A stretch of DNA of 64,000 nt from positions 62,001-126,000 of the forward strand of contig NZ_JABAHZ010000011.1 in the NCBI RefSeq assembly GCF_012641265.1, given 5' to 3'. Source of the stretch: Chitinophaga eiseniae. Lineage in GTDB: Bacteria; Bacteroidota; Bacteroidia; Chitinophagales; Chitinophagaceae. Both the position numbers and the translations under genes were made by a program. The notes under the pieces were generated by a model that saw nothing but the letters and a program-made list of their open reading frames with translations, was not told where the DNA came from and made no database searches. Of this stretch, positions 53,785 to 63,070 are shown piece by piece; positions within the stretch are counted from its first letter, which is position 1; each line of letters begins with the position of its first letter.

Positions 53785-54546
53785 TCAGTCGTGCGTGTGT
53801 TCTACAGACATGCTGTTTTCCAGGGCATCAACCACCTTGTTGTGGAGGTTGCCATTTACATCTACACTGATCTTCAACTTACCGTTGGTGAATGAACCGG
53901 TAAAGTCGCCGATCTGCAGCTTGGTAAGAATCAGGTCCATTGAAATTTTAAGCGAGCCTTTCCAGTCGATCTTAGAATCTGTTACCACTACATCTTTTCC
54001 ATGAGCCATCAGTTCAATCTTTCCGGAGAGCAGGATTTCCATGGGGATCTTTTTGCCATCCCAGGTAATAAATCCTATCAGTCGTACTGCAGGATCATTC
54101 TTGTCTCCTTCTACTCTTGCATACACTTTCACCTGTTGGTAGGTGCCTGTAGGAATTTTAATTGCTCCCAGTACAGCAGGTACTTTTTTGAGGTCTACCT
54201 GTCTGTCTGTTTTCAATTTAAATTCCATTTCATCTTTTCCGCGTTTTGCATCAAAGCGGATTTCTCTTAAACGCGCCGTTGCAGTGTCCCAGGTGATGTC
54301 GAAACTACCAGGAGCTGCTTTCGCCATTGCTGCATCGCCGGTGATGGCAGATAAGCGGCCGGTAGCGTCTGGAGATAAAGTGTACGTGGGATTTACTGCC
54401 GAAATTTCGTAGTTGACAGTGGCAGCGTTTGCGTTGTCGATGGGTGGTTGAGCATCTGGCCCCGCCATATCATTCTTTGAACAAGAAGACAGCAGGATGG
54501 TTGCAATGCCAACAGCACCGCAGAATTGTAGGATTCCGGTTTTCAT
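53785..54546 (-). CDS. Lipoprotein, possibly DUF4382-like (253 aa)
   Basis: A signal peptide with lipobox LLSSC (residues about 19-23) starts at MKTGILQFCGAVGIATILLSSC, so the protein should be lipidated and placed in the envelope. The rest is beta-rich with IPTGTYQQVKVYARV and ends in a His-rich tail (SVEHTHD), resembling the DUF4382 group, with low certainty. I use ATG 54546 rather than an in-frame ATG at 54597 that would put 17 residues before the signal peptide. Single gene. Confidence 0.8.
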   Translation of the reverse strand: MKTGILQFCGAVGIATILLSSCSKNDMAGPDAQPPIDNANAATVNYEISAVNPTYTLSPDATGRLSAITGDAAMAKAAPGSFDITWDTATARLREIRFDAKRGKDEMEFKLKTDRQVDLKKVPAVLGAIKIPTGTYQQVKVYARVEGDKNDPAVRLIGFITWDGKKIPMEILLSGKIELMAHGKDVVVTDSKIDWKGSLKISMDLILTKLQIGDFTGSFTNGKLKISVDVNGNLHNKVVDALENSMSVEHTHD

Positions 54547-54633
54547 TATCGATATGGTTTTTAATGACTGGGGAAAATTATGTGGTAAATTTAACAAAGA
54601 ATTTTAGAAAACGAACAGCTTTGGCGTTAATTA

Positions 54634-54671
54634 AAAAAGAATGATCCGACTAAGCTCGCTTAATCGGATCA
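54634..54671 (-). terminator. Hairpin terminator (minus strand)
   Basis: TGATCCGACTAAGC pairs with GCTTAATCGGATCA (one mismatch) at 54642-54655 with 54658-54671. On the minus strand it is followed by TTCTTTTTTAATT, ending the M28 peptidase gene 20 bases past its stop. Confidence 0.8.
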
Positions 54672-54691
54672 ATATATGATGCGCGCTGGTA

Positions 54692-56008
54692 CTATTTTTC
54701 CAGCTTTTCAATTCGTGTGGGCGTATCCGTTCCATTTACAATAGAACCCGCACTGATGGCTATAGCCTGGATAATATCCGTGATATTCCTGGTATCAAGC
54801 GTCGTTACTTCATCACTTACGGTATGATAATATTTATCTTTATCTATCTGGGTGGTGGAAATGGTATGTGCCGGAACGCCCTGCCTGGCCAGTGTGGCAT
54901 TGTCTGAGCGGTAAAACAGCTGTTGCTCCGGATAAGGATCCGGGTGGAAATTAAAACTGGATCCTTTCAGGTTACGTTGCAGGATAGGACCAAAATCAGA
55001 ACGTTCAAAACCGGTGATAAAAGCGCTGTTTCTTCCAAATTTGGACTCCTTACCTATCATCTCAATATTAAACATGGCTACTACTTTGTTAGGATCCTGT
55101 TTTTCAGAAAAATAGCGGGAACCATAACCACCTGATTCTTCCGCGGTAAACGCTACAAAAATAACGGAGCGCTCAGGGAGATGGTGTTGAAAATACCTCG
55201 AAAGCATGATCACAGCAGTAGTACCGGAAGCGTCATCATCTGCCCCGTTGGCAATACTATCGCCGGCCACGGCGGGTAAAATACCCAGATGGTCGTAGTG
55301 ACCGGAAAATACGACATATTCATCGGGTTTGCTTTTTCCTCTGATCATGCCGGCTACATTTGCAAACTGCTGCGTCTCCACTTCTCTTTTCACATGTATT
55401 TCCCAGCTGGCGGTATCAGCTACTGGTTGTTCTTCGAACACCAGTATGACTTGTTTCTCCATCGCACCTTTTGCAGCAGCAGCGTCCAGTTGTTCACGGG
55501 TATCATAACTATGCTCGGATAAACTGCCGGTAAGGCCGCCCAGGTAACCACTCAGTGCGGAGCCTATCCATACGAGGGTATTTTTCTCCAGCCTTCCCGG
55601 GTTCTTTAAAATATTCATCAGGGCGTGCGGATCATTTACATGCATCACGGCATAGCTGTCGTCTTTTACCCAGTCGAAATTGCTGCCCGCTCCAATCGGG
55701 ATCACCGGCCAGCGTTGCGGCACGCCACTAACGGTAAGGGATACACTGGTAGCATGCATTTTATACTTGGCAAATGATTGCAGGTAGTTGCTTTCGCCAG
55801 GCAATGGTTGTAGTCCGGCCTTTGCAAACTCGCCGCTGATAAACTGTGCCGCCTTTTCAATGCCAGGCGTTCCCGGAAATCGGCCCTGCATATCGTCGGC
55901 CGCCAATGTAGAGATAATACGCCTGACTTCTTTTTCTTTAATATCCTGTGCCTGGCCGGCTATTGCCATACTCCCGGCAACAAGGCATAATAACAGTGAT
56001 TTCTTCAT
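54692..56008 (-). CDS. M28-family metallopeptidase, exported (438 aa)
   Basis: A signal peptide (MKKSLLLCLVAGSMAIAGQAQ) is followed by the M28 core with zinc ligands in FSGHYDHLG, NGADDDASGTTAVI and TAEESGGYGSRYF and a late H in YYHTVSDE. An inserted apical domain lies at about residues 80-200. M28 enzymes are aminopeptidases or carboxypeptidases; the substrate is not readable. It follows the TlpA-like gene by 8 bases on the same strand, so probably one operon acting in the periplasm. Confidence 0.92.
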   Translation of the reverse strand: MKKSLLLCLVAGSMAIAGQAQDIKEKEVRRIISTLAADDMQGRFPGTPGIEKAAQFISGEFAKAGLQPLPGESNYLQSFAKYKMHATSVSLTVSGVPQRWPVIPIGAGSNFDWVKDDSYAVMHVNDPHALMNILKNPGRLEKNTLVWIGSALSGYLGGLTGSLSEHSYDTREQLDAAAAKGAMEKQVILVFEEQPVADTASWEIHVKREVETQQFANVAGMIRGKSKPDEYVVFSGHYDHLGILPAVAGDSIANGADDDASGTTAVIMLSRYFQHHLPERSVIFVAFTAEESGGYGSRYFSEKQDPNKVVAMFNIEMIGKESKFGRNSAFITGFERSDFGPILQRNLKGSSFNFHPDPYPEQQLFYRSDNATLARQGVPAHTISTTQIDKDKYYHTVSDEVTTLDTRNITDIIQAIAISAGSIVNGTDTPTRIEKLEK

Positions 56009-56016
56009 AAAAGGGC

Positions 56017-58428
56017 TTAGTCTTTTTGCTTGTTGTGAACCTTGATAACAGGGGTTTCTTTATCCTTCTGGAAATAGATATCGCTGTAGGCTTTTAAAAT
56101 GGCGGCATAATCTGCCCCAAATTGCAATTCCAGCATCTTCCCCTCTGGCGAAACTAATACTTTGGTCGGATAACCAGCCACCTGGTACAATTTTTCTACC
56201 TGGCTATCTGAATGGGCGGCAGCAAACACATAGGCATTGGCCTTTACGAAATCTCTCGCCGTCTCCAGGGTTTCATGGCAGGAAATAGTCAATATTGCAT
56301 TTCCAGGGTGTTTCCCTTCGTTAATCTCGACTGCCAGCTTATTCAGATGTGGCAGATCTTCCCGGCAGGGAGAACACCAGGTTCCCCAGAAGTCGAGCAA
56401 CAACCACTTTCCCCGGTAATCTGACAGGTGAAAGCTTTCATTATTAATCCCGGTGAGTGCAAAATCAGGGGCGTCTTTCCAATCTTTCAGCAGTACATCC
56501 CGGAAGTAGCCGCCAAAGGATTTCCCCGGGAAATGGTTGTCAAAAAAAGATCTGGCTGAATCCAGCATATCTGGCTCCGTTATCAACTGCCGGGACAATA
56601 CTTTCATGGCCTCCTGCGGCTTCCCCAGGGCATTCAGCTGGGCGGCAAACTCGGCCCGGTAATCCTCCTTCGAATCGAGGAATACCCGATCATAAAAGCT
56701 TTCATAGGCCTTTTCCCTATTGTTTCCCGGCGAGTTGGCCGCTGCCAGGCCCAGGTAATTCATGGCGGCATCTTTGTCTTGTTTTGCGGTTTGCTGGTAT
56801 TTAAGGAAATAAGCATGCGCCAGGATATTTTTATTGGCATCCTTCTTCTCTTTTAACTCCGGGTGGGTTCTCCAAAAAGCCGTATCCTGCTGGTTCTTCA
56901 CCAGGTCGGCCAATGTCTTATCCAGCAACTGACCAGCAACGGCGTTTAACTGTGCATCTTTCAAGATACCTGTAACCATCAGCTGATAACGGGCGGCTTT
57001 CCCCAATGTTAGCTCAGTGGCGCTCACCTGGCCAAATTGGCTCGCAATGTTTTTTAGTGTTGCCGTGTCTGTTGTATGCATGGCCTGATCCCATAAATAC
57101 ATAGGGCGAACCGATGCCTGCAACACACTGTCTTTTTCCCCTGCTAACCGGCTTAATAGTACTCTGCTGGCAGCGGGTACTTTTTCTGCTTCTTCAAATA
57201 TTTCAGCAATTCTTTTCTCGCTTACACCACGCTCCCTGAAAGTCTTTAATGCAGCAGCCGTATCAGGGGGAGGGTGTTTTCGTAACCCCTGGGAAAAGGA
57301 CTGATCCAGCCAGGAATCGAGCATTTGCTGCTTTACGGACAACAGCTTCACCAGGACCACTGCAGTATCAGTATTTTTCCATACTGCATCTCCAAGTTTA
57401 TTAAACAAGTGGTTGGGGGTATTGGCGATTAGATCAGTGGTCGTTTCTTTCAACAAATTGCGGTATAACTCATAGATAAATTCGCTCCTGCCCCGGTTCA
57501 GTAAATTCAGCGTGGCTACTTTAAAAGTCGCATCCCTGCCATACTTCGGCTGATTCACTGCCAGGAAATTGACCAATTTAGCAGAATCCAGTTCGTTGTT
57601 TTTCGTCAGCAGTTCGCTACTGTAGGCCATACGGGCCAGTACATTGTAAAAAGCTGTATCCGCTGCCGGCACAGCTGTAGAAGACGGCAAACGCTTTACC
57701 TGTGTAACTACCCGCGGCGCATTGGCGCCGCGCCCCAGCCGGGCTATAGCCGTCAGCGTTAGTACGCTTCCGTTGTCACGGGAAAGCGTATACGAAACAG
57801 TGGTCCATCCTTTCATTGTATCCGGCATTTCCCGGTCTGCGGTGCCACTGATCATTATGTCATTTTTCCGGACACTGTCTACCCGGTAACTCCAGTACGT
57901 GGTATTCCATTGATAGCCGGCTACTTCCCGGGCGGGGAAATGTGCAAACAGGTGATTTATTTCCATCGTTGCATTTAGCCAGGCCAAATAGCCTTCTTCC
58001 CATTGCGGTTCGAGCCCCACCTTATTTGTAGCGGCTTTCGCCAGCGCAGGGGCATTTACCGGTTTGCCTACACTATCATTTGGATACAGGGAAAACGACA
58101 GCGGTTGATAAAGTGCCAGCATAGGGAACATGAGATCACGGCTAAGCGGATAAGTAGCGGGTTGGTCAGTGCTGTAGTGGGTAGTTCCCGTAGTGACGGC
58201 ATAATTTTCCAAAGTAGCATCTGCCTGTACCGTGCCATCTGCAAGGACACTGGTAATTGTAATACGGTATAACTTTTCCCGCTGTGTAGACTCCTGTTGC
58301 AAACCAGTATCAGTAAATTGTATATGATATAACCAGCTATCACCTTTCTTGAATTTCGTTTGGGCGGCTACAGGCATAGTATAATAAACCAGGGCCAACA
58401 AAAGCAATAAAAACAGGGACTTTGTCAT
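56017..58428 (-). CDS. Large exported protein with TlpA-type thioredoxin domain (803 aa)
   Basis: A signal peptide (MTKSLFLLLLLALVYYTMPVAAQ) leads a 650-residue region of unknown fold, with helix-rich segments from about 300, and a C-terminal TlpA/ResA-type thioredoxin domain (about 680-790) with the redox motif WGTWCSPCRED. The redox site implies thiol-disulphide exchange in the periplasm. I use ATG 58428 because the signal peptide starts there; an in-frame ATG at 58485 would add 19 residues. It leads an operon with the M28 peptidase. The long N-terminal part is unlike standard ResA. Confidence 0.85.
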   Translation of the reverse strand: MTKSLFLLLLLALVYYTMPVAAQTKFKKGDSWLYHIQFTDTGLQQESTQREKLYRITITSVLADGTVQADATLENYAVTTGTTHYSTDQPATYPLSRDLMFPMLALYQPLSFSLYPNDSVGKPVNAPALAKAATNKVGLEPQWEEGYLAWLNATMEINHLFAHFPAREVAGYQWNTTYWSYRVDSVRKNDIMISGTADREMPDTMKGWTTVSYTLSRDNGSVLTLTAIARLGRGANAPRVVTQVKRLPSSTAVPAADTAFYNVLARMAYSSELLTKNNELDSAKLVNFLAVNQPKYGRDATFKVATLNLLNRGRSEFIYELYRNLLKETTTDLIANTPNHLFNKLGDAVWKNTDTAVVLVKLLSVKQQMLDSWLDQSFSQGLRKHPPPDTAAALKTFRERGVSEKRIAEIFEEAEKVPAASRVLLSRLAGEKDSVLQASVRPMYLWDQAMHTTDTATLKNIASQFGQVSATELTLGKAARYQLMVTGILKDAQLNAVAGQLLDKTLADLVKNQQDTAFWRTHPELKEKKDANKNILAHAYFLKYQQTAKQDKDAAMNYLGLAAANSPGNNREKAYESFYDRVFLDSKEDYRAEFAAQLNALGKPQEAMKVLSRQLITEPDMLDSARSFFDNHFPGKSFGGYFRDVLLKDWKDAPDFALTGINNESFHLSDYRGKWLLLDFWGTWCSPCREDLPHLNKLAVEINEGKHPGNAILTISCHETLETARDFVKANAYVFAAAHSDSQVEKLYQVAGYPTKVLVSPEGKMLELQFGADYAAILKAYSDIYFQKDKETPVIKVHNKQKD

Positions 58429-58533
58429 ACGTGGGGACGGGATTTTAGTAATATTAAAAATAATCAGGAAAAGATGAATATCCAAGAGGTCCTCTTCCTT
58501 TGAATATTTGCGTATTTTTGAGGGTATACAATT

Positions 58534-59562
58534 ATGTCCAATCAGCCTTTAAGACCAGAAGAGAACAGGCTCAGCGCCGCTGAGAAAGAGTTCGAGAATA
58601 GTATCCGGCCGCGGGAAATCATGGATTTTTCGGGCCAGGATCAAATTATCGAGAACCTGAAGATTTTTATTAAAGCGGCCAAAATGCGTGGGGAAGCGCT
58701 CGACCATGTGTTGTTTCACGGACCTCCGGGTTTGGGAAAAACCACCTTGTCGCGTATTGTGGCCAATGAGCTGGGGGTAAATATCCGGGAAACCTCCGGG
58801 CCGGTGATTGAAAAACCCGGCGACCTGGCGGGTTTGCTCACCAACCTGGAAGATAAAGACGTGCTGTTTATCGATGAAATACACCGCCTGAGTACCGTGG
58901 TGGAGGAATACCTGTATTCTGCCATGGAGGATTACCGCATCGATATTATGATAGATACGGGTCCCAGCGCCCGTGCCATACAAATTAACCTGCAGCCATT
59001 TACGCTGATAGGCGCCACCACCCGTTCCGGGCTACTTACGGCGCCATTATTATCGCGTTTCGGCATTAAATCCAGGCTGGAGTACTACAACGCCGCCACT
59101 TTGCAAAAGATCATCTGGCGCGCCTCCTCCCTGTTGAATATGAAAATTACTTCTGATGCGGCTAATGAAATAGCGAGGCGTTCCCGGGGTACCCCCCGTA
59201 TTGCCAACGGGTTGCTGCGCCGCGTACGTGACTTTGCCCAGGTAATAGGCACCGGTGTAATAGACATGGAAATAGCACTGTTGAGCCTGAAAGCATTGAA
59301 TGTAGATGAATATGGGCTGGATGAAATGGACAACCGGATATTGAATGTGATCATCGAAAACTTCAAGGGAGGTCCTGTGGGCATTACCACCATTGCTACT
59401 GCAGTAGGGGAAGAAGCGGGCACCCTGGAAGAAGTATATGAGCCTTTCCTGATACAGGAAGGCTTTATTAAGCGGACCCCCAGGGGCCGGGAAGTTACAG
59501 AAAAAGCATATATCCATTTAGGTAAAACCTCCTTCAAGGGCGGTTCTAACCTTCTTTTTTAA
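58534..59562 (+). CDS. ruvB: Holliday junction branch migration ATPase RuvB (342 aa)
   Basis: Walker A GPPGLGKTTLSRIVANELG, Walker B VLFIDEIHRLS, sensor 1 IGATTRSGLL and arginine-type APLLSRFGI are in order, with the winged helix C-terminus (EPFLIQEGFIKRTPRGREVT). It drives branch migration with RuvA; ruvC is 3 kb downstream, ruvA is not in view. A candidate -7 box TATTTTTG sits at 58513-58520. It ends 3 bases before palindrome C. Confidence 0.97.
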   Translation: MSNQPLRPEENRLSAAEKEFENSIRPREIMDFSGQDQIIENLKIFIKAAKMRGEALDHVLFHGPPGLGKTTLSRIVANELGVNIRETSGPVIEKPGDLAGLLTNLEDKDVLFIDEIHRLSTVVEEYLYSAMEDYRIDIMIDTGPSARAIQINLQPFTLIGATTRSGLLTAPLLSRFGIKSRLEYYNAATLQKIIWRASSLLNMKITSDAANEIARRSRGTPRIANGLLRRVRDFAQVIGTGVIDMEIALLSLKALNVDEYGLDEMDNRILNVIIENFKGGPVGITTIATAVGEEAGTLEEVYEPFLIQEGFIKRTPRGREVTEKAYIHLGKTSFKGGSNLLF

Positions 59563-59565
59563 GAA

Positions 59566-59684
59566 GCGTAAAGCTGAAAGCATAAAGCGAAAAGCTATTG
59601 TGGAGAATGATCAGGGCGATTTATAAATATTCGCTAAGATTATTCTCCACAATAGCTTTTCGCTTTATGCTTTCAGCTTTACGC
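59566..59684. repeat. Heptad palindrome C, between ruvB and an OmpR-type regulator
   Basis: Arms 59566-59608 and 59642-59684 form a perfect 43-bp inverted repeat. The arm is GCGTAAA, GCTGAAA, GCATAAA, GCGAAAA, GCTATTG, then TGGAGAAT. It fills the gap between convergent stops and shares core words with copy B (GAGAATGA, GCGA, CGCTAAGATT). Probably a bidirectional terminator. Confidence 0.93.
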
Positions 59685-59688
59685 TTTC

Positions 59689-60399
59689 TCAGGCATCTTT
59701 CACCACCAGTCTGAACCCGTTACCGTGAATATTCACGATTTCGATATTGGGATCATCCTTCAGGTACTTGCGTAATTTGGCAATATATACGTCCATACTG
59801 CGGCCGTTGAAGTAGGTATCGCTACCCCATATTTTTTTCAGGGCCAATTCGCGGGGAAGCAGGTCGTTCTTGTGCTCACACAACATATGTAGCAGTTCGT
59901 TCTCTTTGGGTGACAACGTATGTGTTTCATTGTTATGTCCGAGGGTACGGAGGCGGGAATTGAAGGTATAGGAGCCGATTACAAACTCATGTACTTCTTC
60001 ATCTTTGTTATTGAGCTCCTGGTTACGTTTCAGGATGGCTTTAATTTTCAGCAGCAGCAGTTCGCTGTCGAATGGTTTGGAGATATAGTCATCCGCACCC
60101 AGCTTATACCCTTGTATGATGTCTTCCTTCATAGTTTTGGCCGACAGGAAGAAGAGCGGGATATCGGGATCCACATCTCTGATTTCTTCTGCCAGTTTAA
60201 ATCCGTCCATATTGGGCATCATAATATCCAGCAGACAGATGTCAAATTTCTCGCGGCGGAAGGCTGCCAGGGCCAGGATACCATCGCGGCATAATTCCAC
60301 ATCATAGTCATTCAGCTCCAGGTAGTTCTTCAACACCATACCCAGATTGGTATCATCTTCTGCCAGTAATATCTTCGGTTTACGTTCTTCCATAATCAT
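59689..60399 (-). CDS. OmpR/PhoB-family response regulator (236 aa)
   Basis: Receiver domain with D in AEDD, phospho-acceptor in LLDIMMPNMDG (D58 from this start) and K in YISKPFD, linked to an OmpR-type winged helix (LSPKENELLHMLCEHKNDLLPRELALKKIWG ... GRSMDVYIAKLRKYLKDDPNIEIVNIHGNGFRLV). No kinase gene is in view. I use ATG 60399 (MIMEERKPKILL), consistent with a promoter at 60416-60444; the longer frame to 60474 would begin upstream of that promoter. Full-length OmpR type. Confidence 0.95.
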   Translation of the reverse strand: MIMEERKPKILLAEDDTNLGMVLKNYLELNDYDVELCRDGILALAAFRREKFDICLLDIMMPNMDGFKLAEEIRDVDPDIPLFFLSAKTMKEDIIQGYKLGADDYISKPFDSELLLLKIKAILKRNQELNNKDEEVHEFVIGSYTFNSRLRTLGHNNETHTLSPKENELLHMLCEHKNDLLPRELALKKIWGSDTYFNGRSMDVYIAKLRKYLKDDPNIEIVNIHGNGFRLVVKDA

Positions 60400-60415
60400 A
60401 AAGGGTTGATTATAA

Positions 60416-60444
60416 CAAATATAAAGTTTTTCTGCGGGACGAAA
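60416..60444 (-). promoter_or_regulatory. Promoter of the OmpR-type regulator
   Basis: Read on the minus strand: TTTC (60444-60441), a 17-base spacer and TATATTTG (60423-60416), close to the TTTG / TAnnTTTG pattern. It predicts a start near 60410, 11 bases before the ATG at 60399. Confidence 0.6.
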
Positions 60445-60496
60445 GGTCGTGAAATTTTGAGTGTTATCACTCAAATGAATTGTTAAAACCGGGGTA

Positions 60497-61288
60497 CTAC
60501 TTCTTATTCAGCAGCGAGCTAAAAGGATAACGGAGATTGCCGTAGTTCACCATATCTACCACGATATTACCTACAGATATGGGGCTTTCAATGCGCAGGG
60601 GCACCTTATTGGCATCGTCGCTTACCCACACGGTCATTTTTTCCCCACCTTCAAAGATCGTTCCTTTAATCAGCAGGGGCTTGAACTTGATAGCGCGAAA
60701 CTTGCCGAATTTGGTGTTCACCTCTTCTTTGCCCATGTACCGGATATAGATATTGTACACCTGGTCATCGAGGAACATAGCAAAAGGGATTTTATCGCCC
60801 GCCTGGTATTTGTTGAAGTCGATATTGCGGGCATAGTAGATGGCGCTGATCACATCCTGTACACAGGGCGGCACAGTGAAGGTCCCGTTGGTGCTGATAG
60901 CCTGGTGAGCGGCCTGGTTAAATACTACGTTGTTATAGATCTTATAGCCGCCTTCATTTACATTACGAAGAAACTTGAGTGGTTGCATGGTGGCGGTGTC
61001 GATGAAACTCTCGTATTTATCACGTACTTTAAAGATCCAGTCGTATGCCCGGTAGGTTTTCCCATCGCCGGTAACATGGTATACTACGCGGTTGGCGAAG
61101 TTTTCGAGCACCACGTTAAAGGTAGCTTCACCGGCCCCTACATACATTTTGCCGAGGTTATAGAATACCTTCAAGGTGATACTTTCACCAGCGTTAAAAC
61201 TGGTATTGCGTATGGAGCAAAAGTCGTTTTGTGCTTCAACGGGTTGAAAACAGGAAAGCCATAAGACGATCAGTAGAAGATACTTCAT
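60497..61288 (-). CDS. DUF3108 protein, exported (263 aa)
   Basis: Signal peptide (MKYLLLIVLWLSCFQPVEAQ), then the DUF3108 pattern: FNAGESITLKVFYNLGKMYVGAGEATFNV, YDWIFKVRDKYESFIDTATMQPLKFLRNVNEGGYK and KMTVWVSDDANKVPLRIESPISVGNI. DUF3108 proteins are beta-rich, lipocalin-like and of unknown function in the periplasm. It lies 9 bases after the flippase-like membrane gene, so an operon is likely. Confidence 0.88.
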   Translation of the reverse strand: MKYLLLIVLWLSCFQPVEAQNDFCSIRNTSFNAGESITLKVFYNLGKMYVGAGEATFNVVLENFANRVVYHVTGDGKTYRAYDWIFKVRDKYESFIDTATMQPLKFLRNVNEGGYKIYNNVVFNQAAHQAISTNGTFTVPPCVQDVISAIYYARNIDFNKYQAGDKIPFAMFLDDQVYNIYIRYMGKEEVNTKFGKFRAIKFKPLLIKGTIFEGGEKMTVWVSDDANKVPLRIESPISVGNIVVDMVNYGNLRYPFSSLLNKK

Positions 61289-61297
61289 TGATGGAAG

Positions 61298-62350
61298 CTA
61301 TTTTTCCTTAAAAATTTTTACCCCTAACAATAACACACTTCCCAAAACGGCTGGTAGTACCAGGTTGATCAGCCAAATGCCTACCGTGGCTGCGATGATA
61401 GCCATGGTATTGGAGCTTAGCAAACCCAGAAAAAAGATACTTACTTTTCCCCGTACTCCAAGTTCTGCGATAGCAATGGTCGGAACTCCTGCCATAACGA
61501 GGTAAATTACGCTATTAAGGAGGAAAGCCTGCCACCACAAAAACTCCATGCCCAGTGCGTCCAACAAAATCAAATACTGTGCCGAGAAGACTATGTACCG
61601 GAAGGCTGAAAGCAGCAACAGGTAACGTAAATCGCCCGATGAGTATTTCACAATTATCTGCACAAAGACCTTCACTTTACGAAGAAAAGGCACCTTTTCA
61701 AATACAGCCAGAATAATTTGTAACCGAAAATATAACAATATCGTCAGGCCGCAAATAAGTATACCGGCTGCCAGCAGTAATTTTTGCCACATACCGGGAC
61801 TGAGAAATGCACTTTCAGCTGCCAGCGCATAATTGTTGATATAGTATAGTAAACCAATTAACCCAAAGATAATAGTCACGATCAGCTGGCTGAAACTACC
61901 CACGATCGTTGCCGCTATTGCTTTTAGTTTATTATGATTTTTGAGATAAAGGATGCGTCCACCGTATTCGCCTACACGATTTGGGGTATTGATAGAGAGG
62001 GAAACGCCAGACATAATAGCGCTAAAAGCCCTGAGAAATGAGACTTCTTCCAGCGGGGCTACTAATTTCTGCCACTTACGGGCTTCCAGGCCCCAGTTGA
62101 ATAACATTAACACCAGTACCAGGAAAATACCTACCCAACCTCTTTCCTGTAAGGACTCCCACATGTGTCTGACAGACAACTGTAGATTATCGCGATGGAT
62201 GATTTGCGAGTAAATAGAGTATGCCAGCCACGTAAAAAGCCCTGCCCCTAATAAGTAATTGAGAATTATTTTGGTACTTTTGTTCAGATAGTCAAATTTT
62301 GGCAAAAATAAACTGTGGTTGGCAAACAAGTCAAAAATAATTCTCGGCAT
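61298..62350 (-). CDS. Lysylphosphatidylglycerol synthase-like membrane protein (UPF0104, 350 aa)
   Basis: About eight hydrophobic segments. NWGLEARKWQKLVAP, ISMGVSLSI-type segment MSGVSLSINTPNRVGEYGGRILYLK and GVPTIAIAELGVRGKVSIFF are the marks of the UPF0104/LPG synthase transmembrane (flippase-like) family. No aminoacyl-transfer domain is present. The ATG at 62350 lies 32 bases inside the divergent ruvC gene, so the two starts overlap head-to-head; the first 15-20 residues are therefore uncertain. Confidence 0.88.
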   Translation of the reverse strand: MPRIIFDLFANHSLFLPKFDYLNKSTKIILNYLLGAGLFTWLAYSIYSQIIHRDNLQLSVRHMWESLQERGWVGIFLVLVLMLFNWGLEARKWQKLVAPLEEVSFLRAFSAIMSGVSLSINTPNRVGEYGGRILYLKNHNKLKAIAATIVGSFSQLIVTIIFGLIGLLYYINNYALAAESAFLSPGMWQKLLLAAGILICGLTILLYFRLQIILAVFEKVPFLRKVKVFVQIIVKYSSGDLRYLLLLSAFRYIVFSAQYLILLDALGMEFLWWQAFLLNSVIYLVMAGVPTIAIAELGVRGKVSIFFLGLLSSNTMAIIAATVGIWLINLVLPAVLGSVLLLGVKIFKEK

Positions 62351-62879
62351 TGACCCCGGTACCCTCGTAATGGGCTATGGGCTTATACGTATTGAAGGAA
62401 AAAAAGCCAGTCTGCTCGGGATGGATGTGCTTAAACTGTCCAAATTCAAAGATCATTACGAGCGGCTGCAACAGATTCACTGCCGGGTACAAGACCTGAT
62501 CCGGGAACATAAACCCACCAGTTTTGCTATTGAAGCCCCGTTTTATGGTAAGAACGTACAAAGTATGCTGAAGCTGGGACGCGCCCAGGGAGTAGCCATC
62601 GCAGCGGCTATCCAGGAAGGATTGGCAGTAACTGAGTACTCCCCCAAAAAAGTAAAGCAATCTGTTACAGGCAATGGCAATGCAGACAAAGAGCAAGTTT
62701 GGCAAATGTTGCAACGCACACTCAATATCCCGGAACGCCCTGACTACCTTGATGCTACGGATGCCCTGGCAGTAGCGGTTTGTCATTTTTACCAGGAAAG
62801 TAACCCCTTAGCCGGCATTACCGGTTCCAAAGGCTGGGAGAAGTTCCTGCAGCAACATCCCGAGAGGATTGTCAGATAA
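62319..62879 (+). CDS. ruvC: Crossover junction endodeoxyribonuclease RuvC (186 aa)
   Basis: Catalytic acid in ILGIDPGTLVMGYGLI, E in AIEAPFYGKNVQSMLKLG, and D/H region YLDATDALAVAVCHFY match RuvC. It cuts Holliday junctions. The only possible start is TTG at 62319 (or CTG at 62313), because an in-frame stop lies at 62289 and the first ATG falls after the catalytic aspartate. The start overlaps the divergent UPF0104 gene by 32 bases. Confidence 0.95.
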   Translation: MANKSKIILGIDPGTLVMGYGLIRIEGKKASLLGMDVLKLSKFKDHYERLQQIHCRVQDLIREHKPTSFAIEAPFYGKNVQSMLKLGRAQGVAIAAAIQEGLAVTEYSPKKVKQSVTGNGNADKEQVWQMLQRTLNIPERPDYLDATDALAVAVCHFYQESNPLAGITGSKGWEKFLQQHPERIVR

Positions 62880-63070
62880 AAAACATCGGGAGAGAAGGTT
62901 ATTCAATAAATCCGTAAATTGTAGTCACTTTGGTTAAATTCATGAACCCAATTACAACTGCTACACGGCCATATACCGTTTTTTAACAGCTTGACTATGA
63001 AAGGTGACCATCAATTGCTATACACAAGTTTTATAACAGCTTTTTTTATATTAATCAGCATCAGGCAGAT

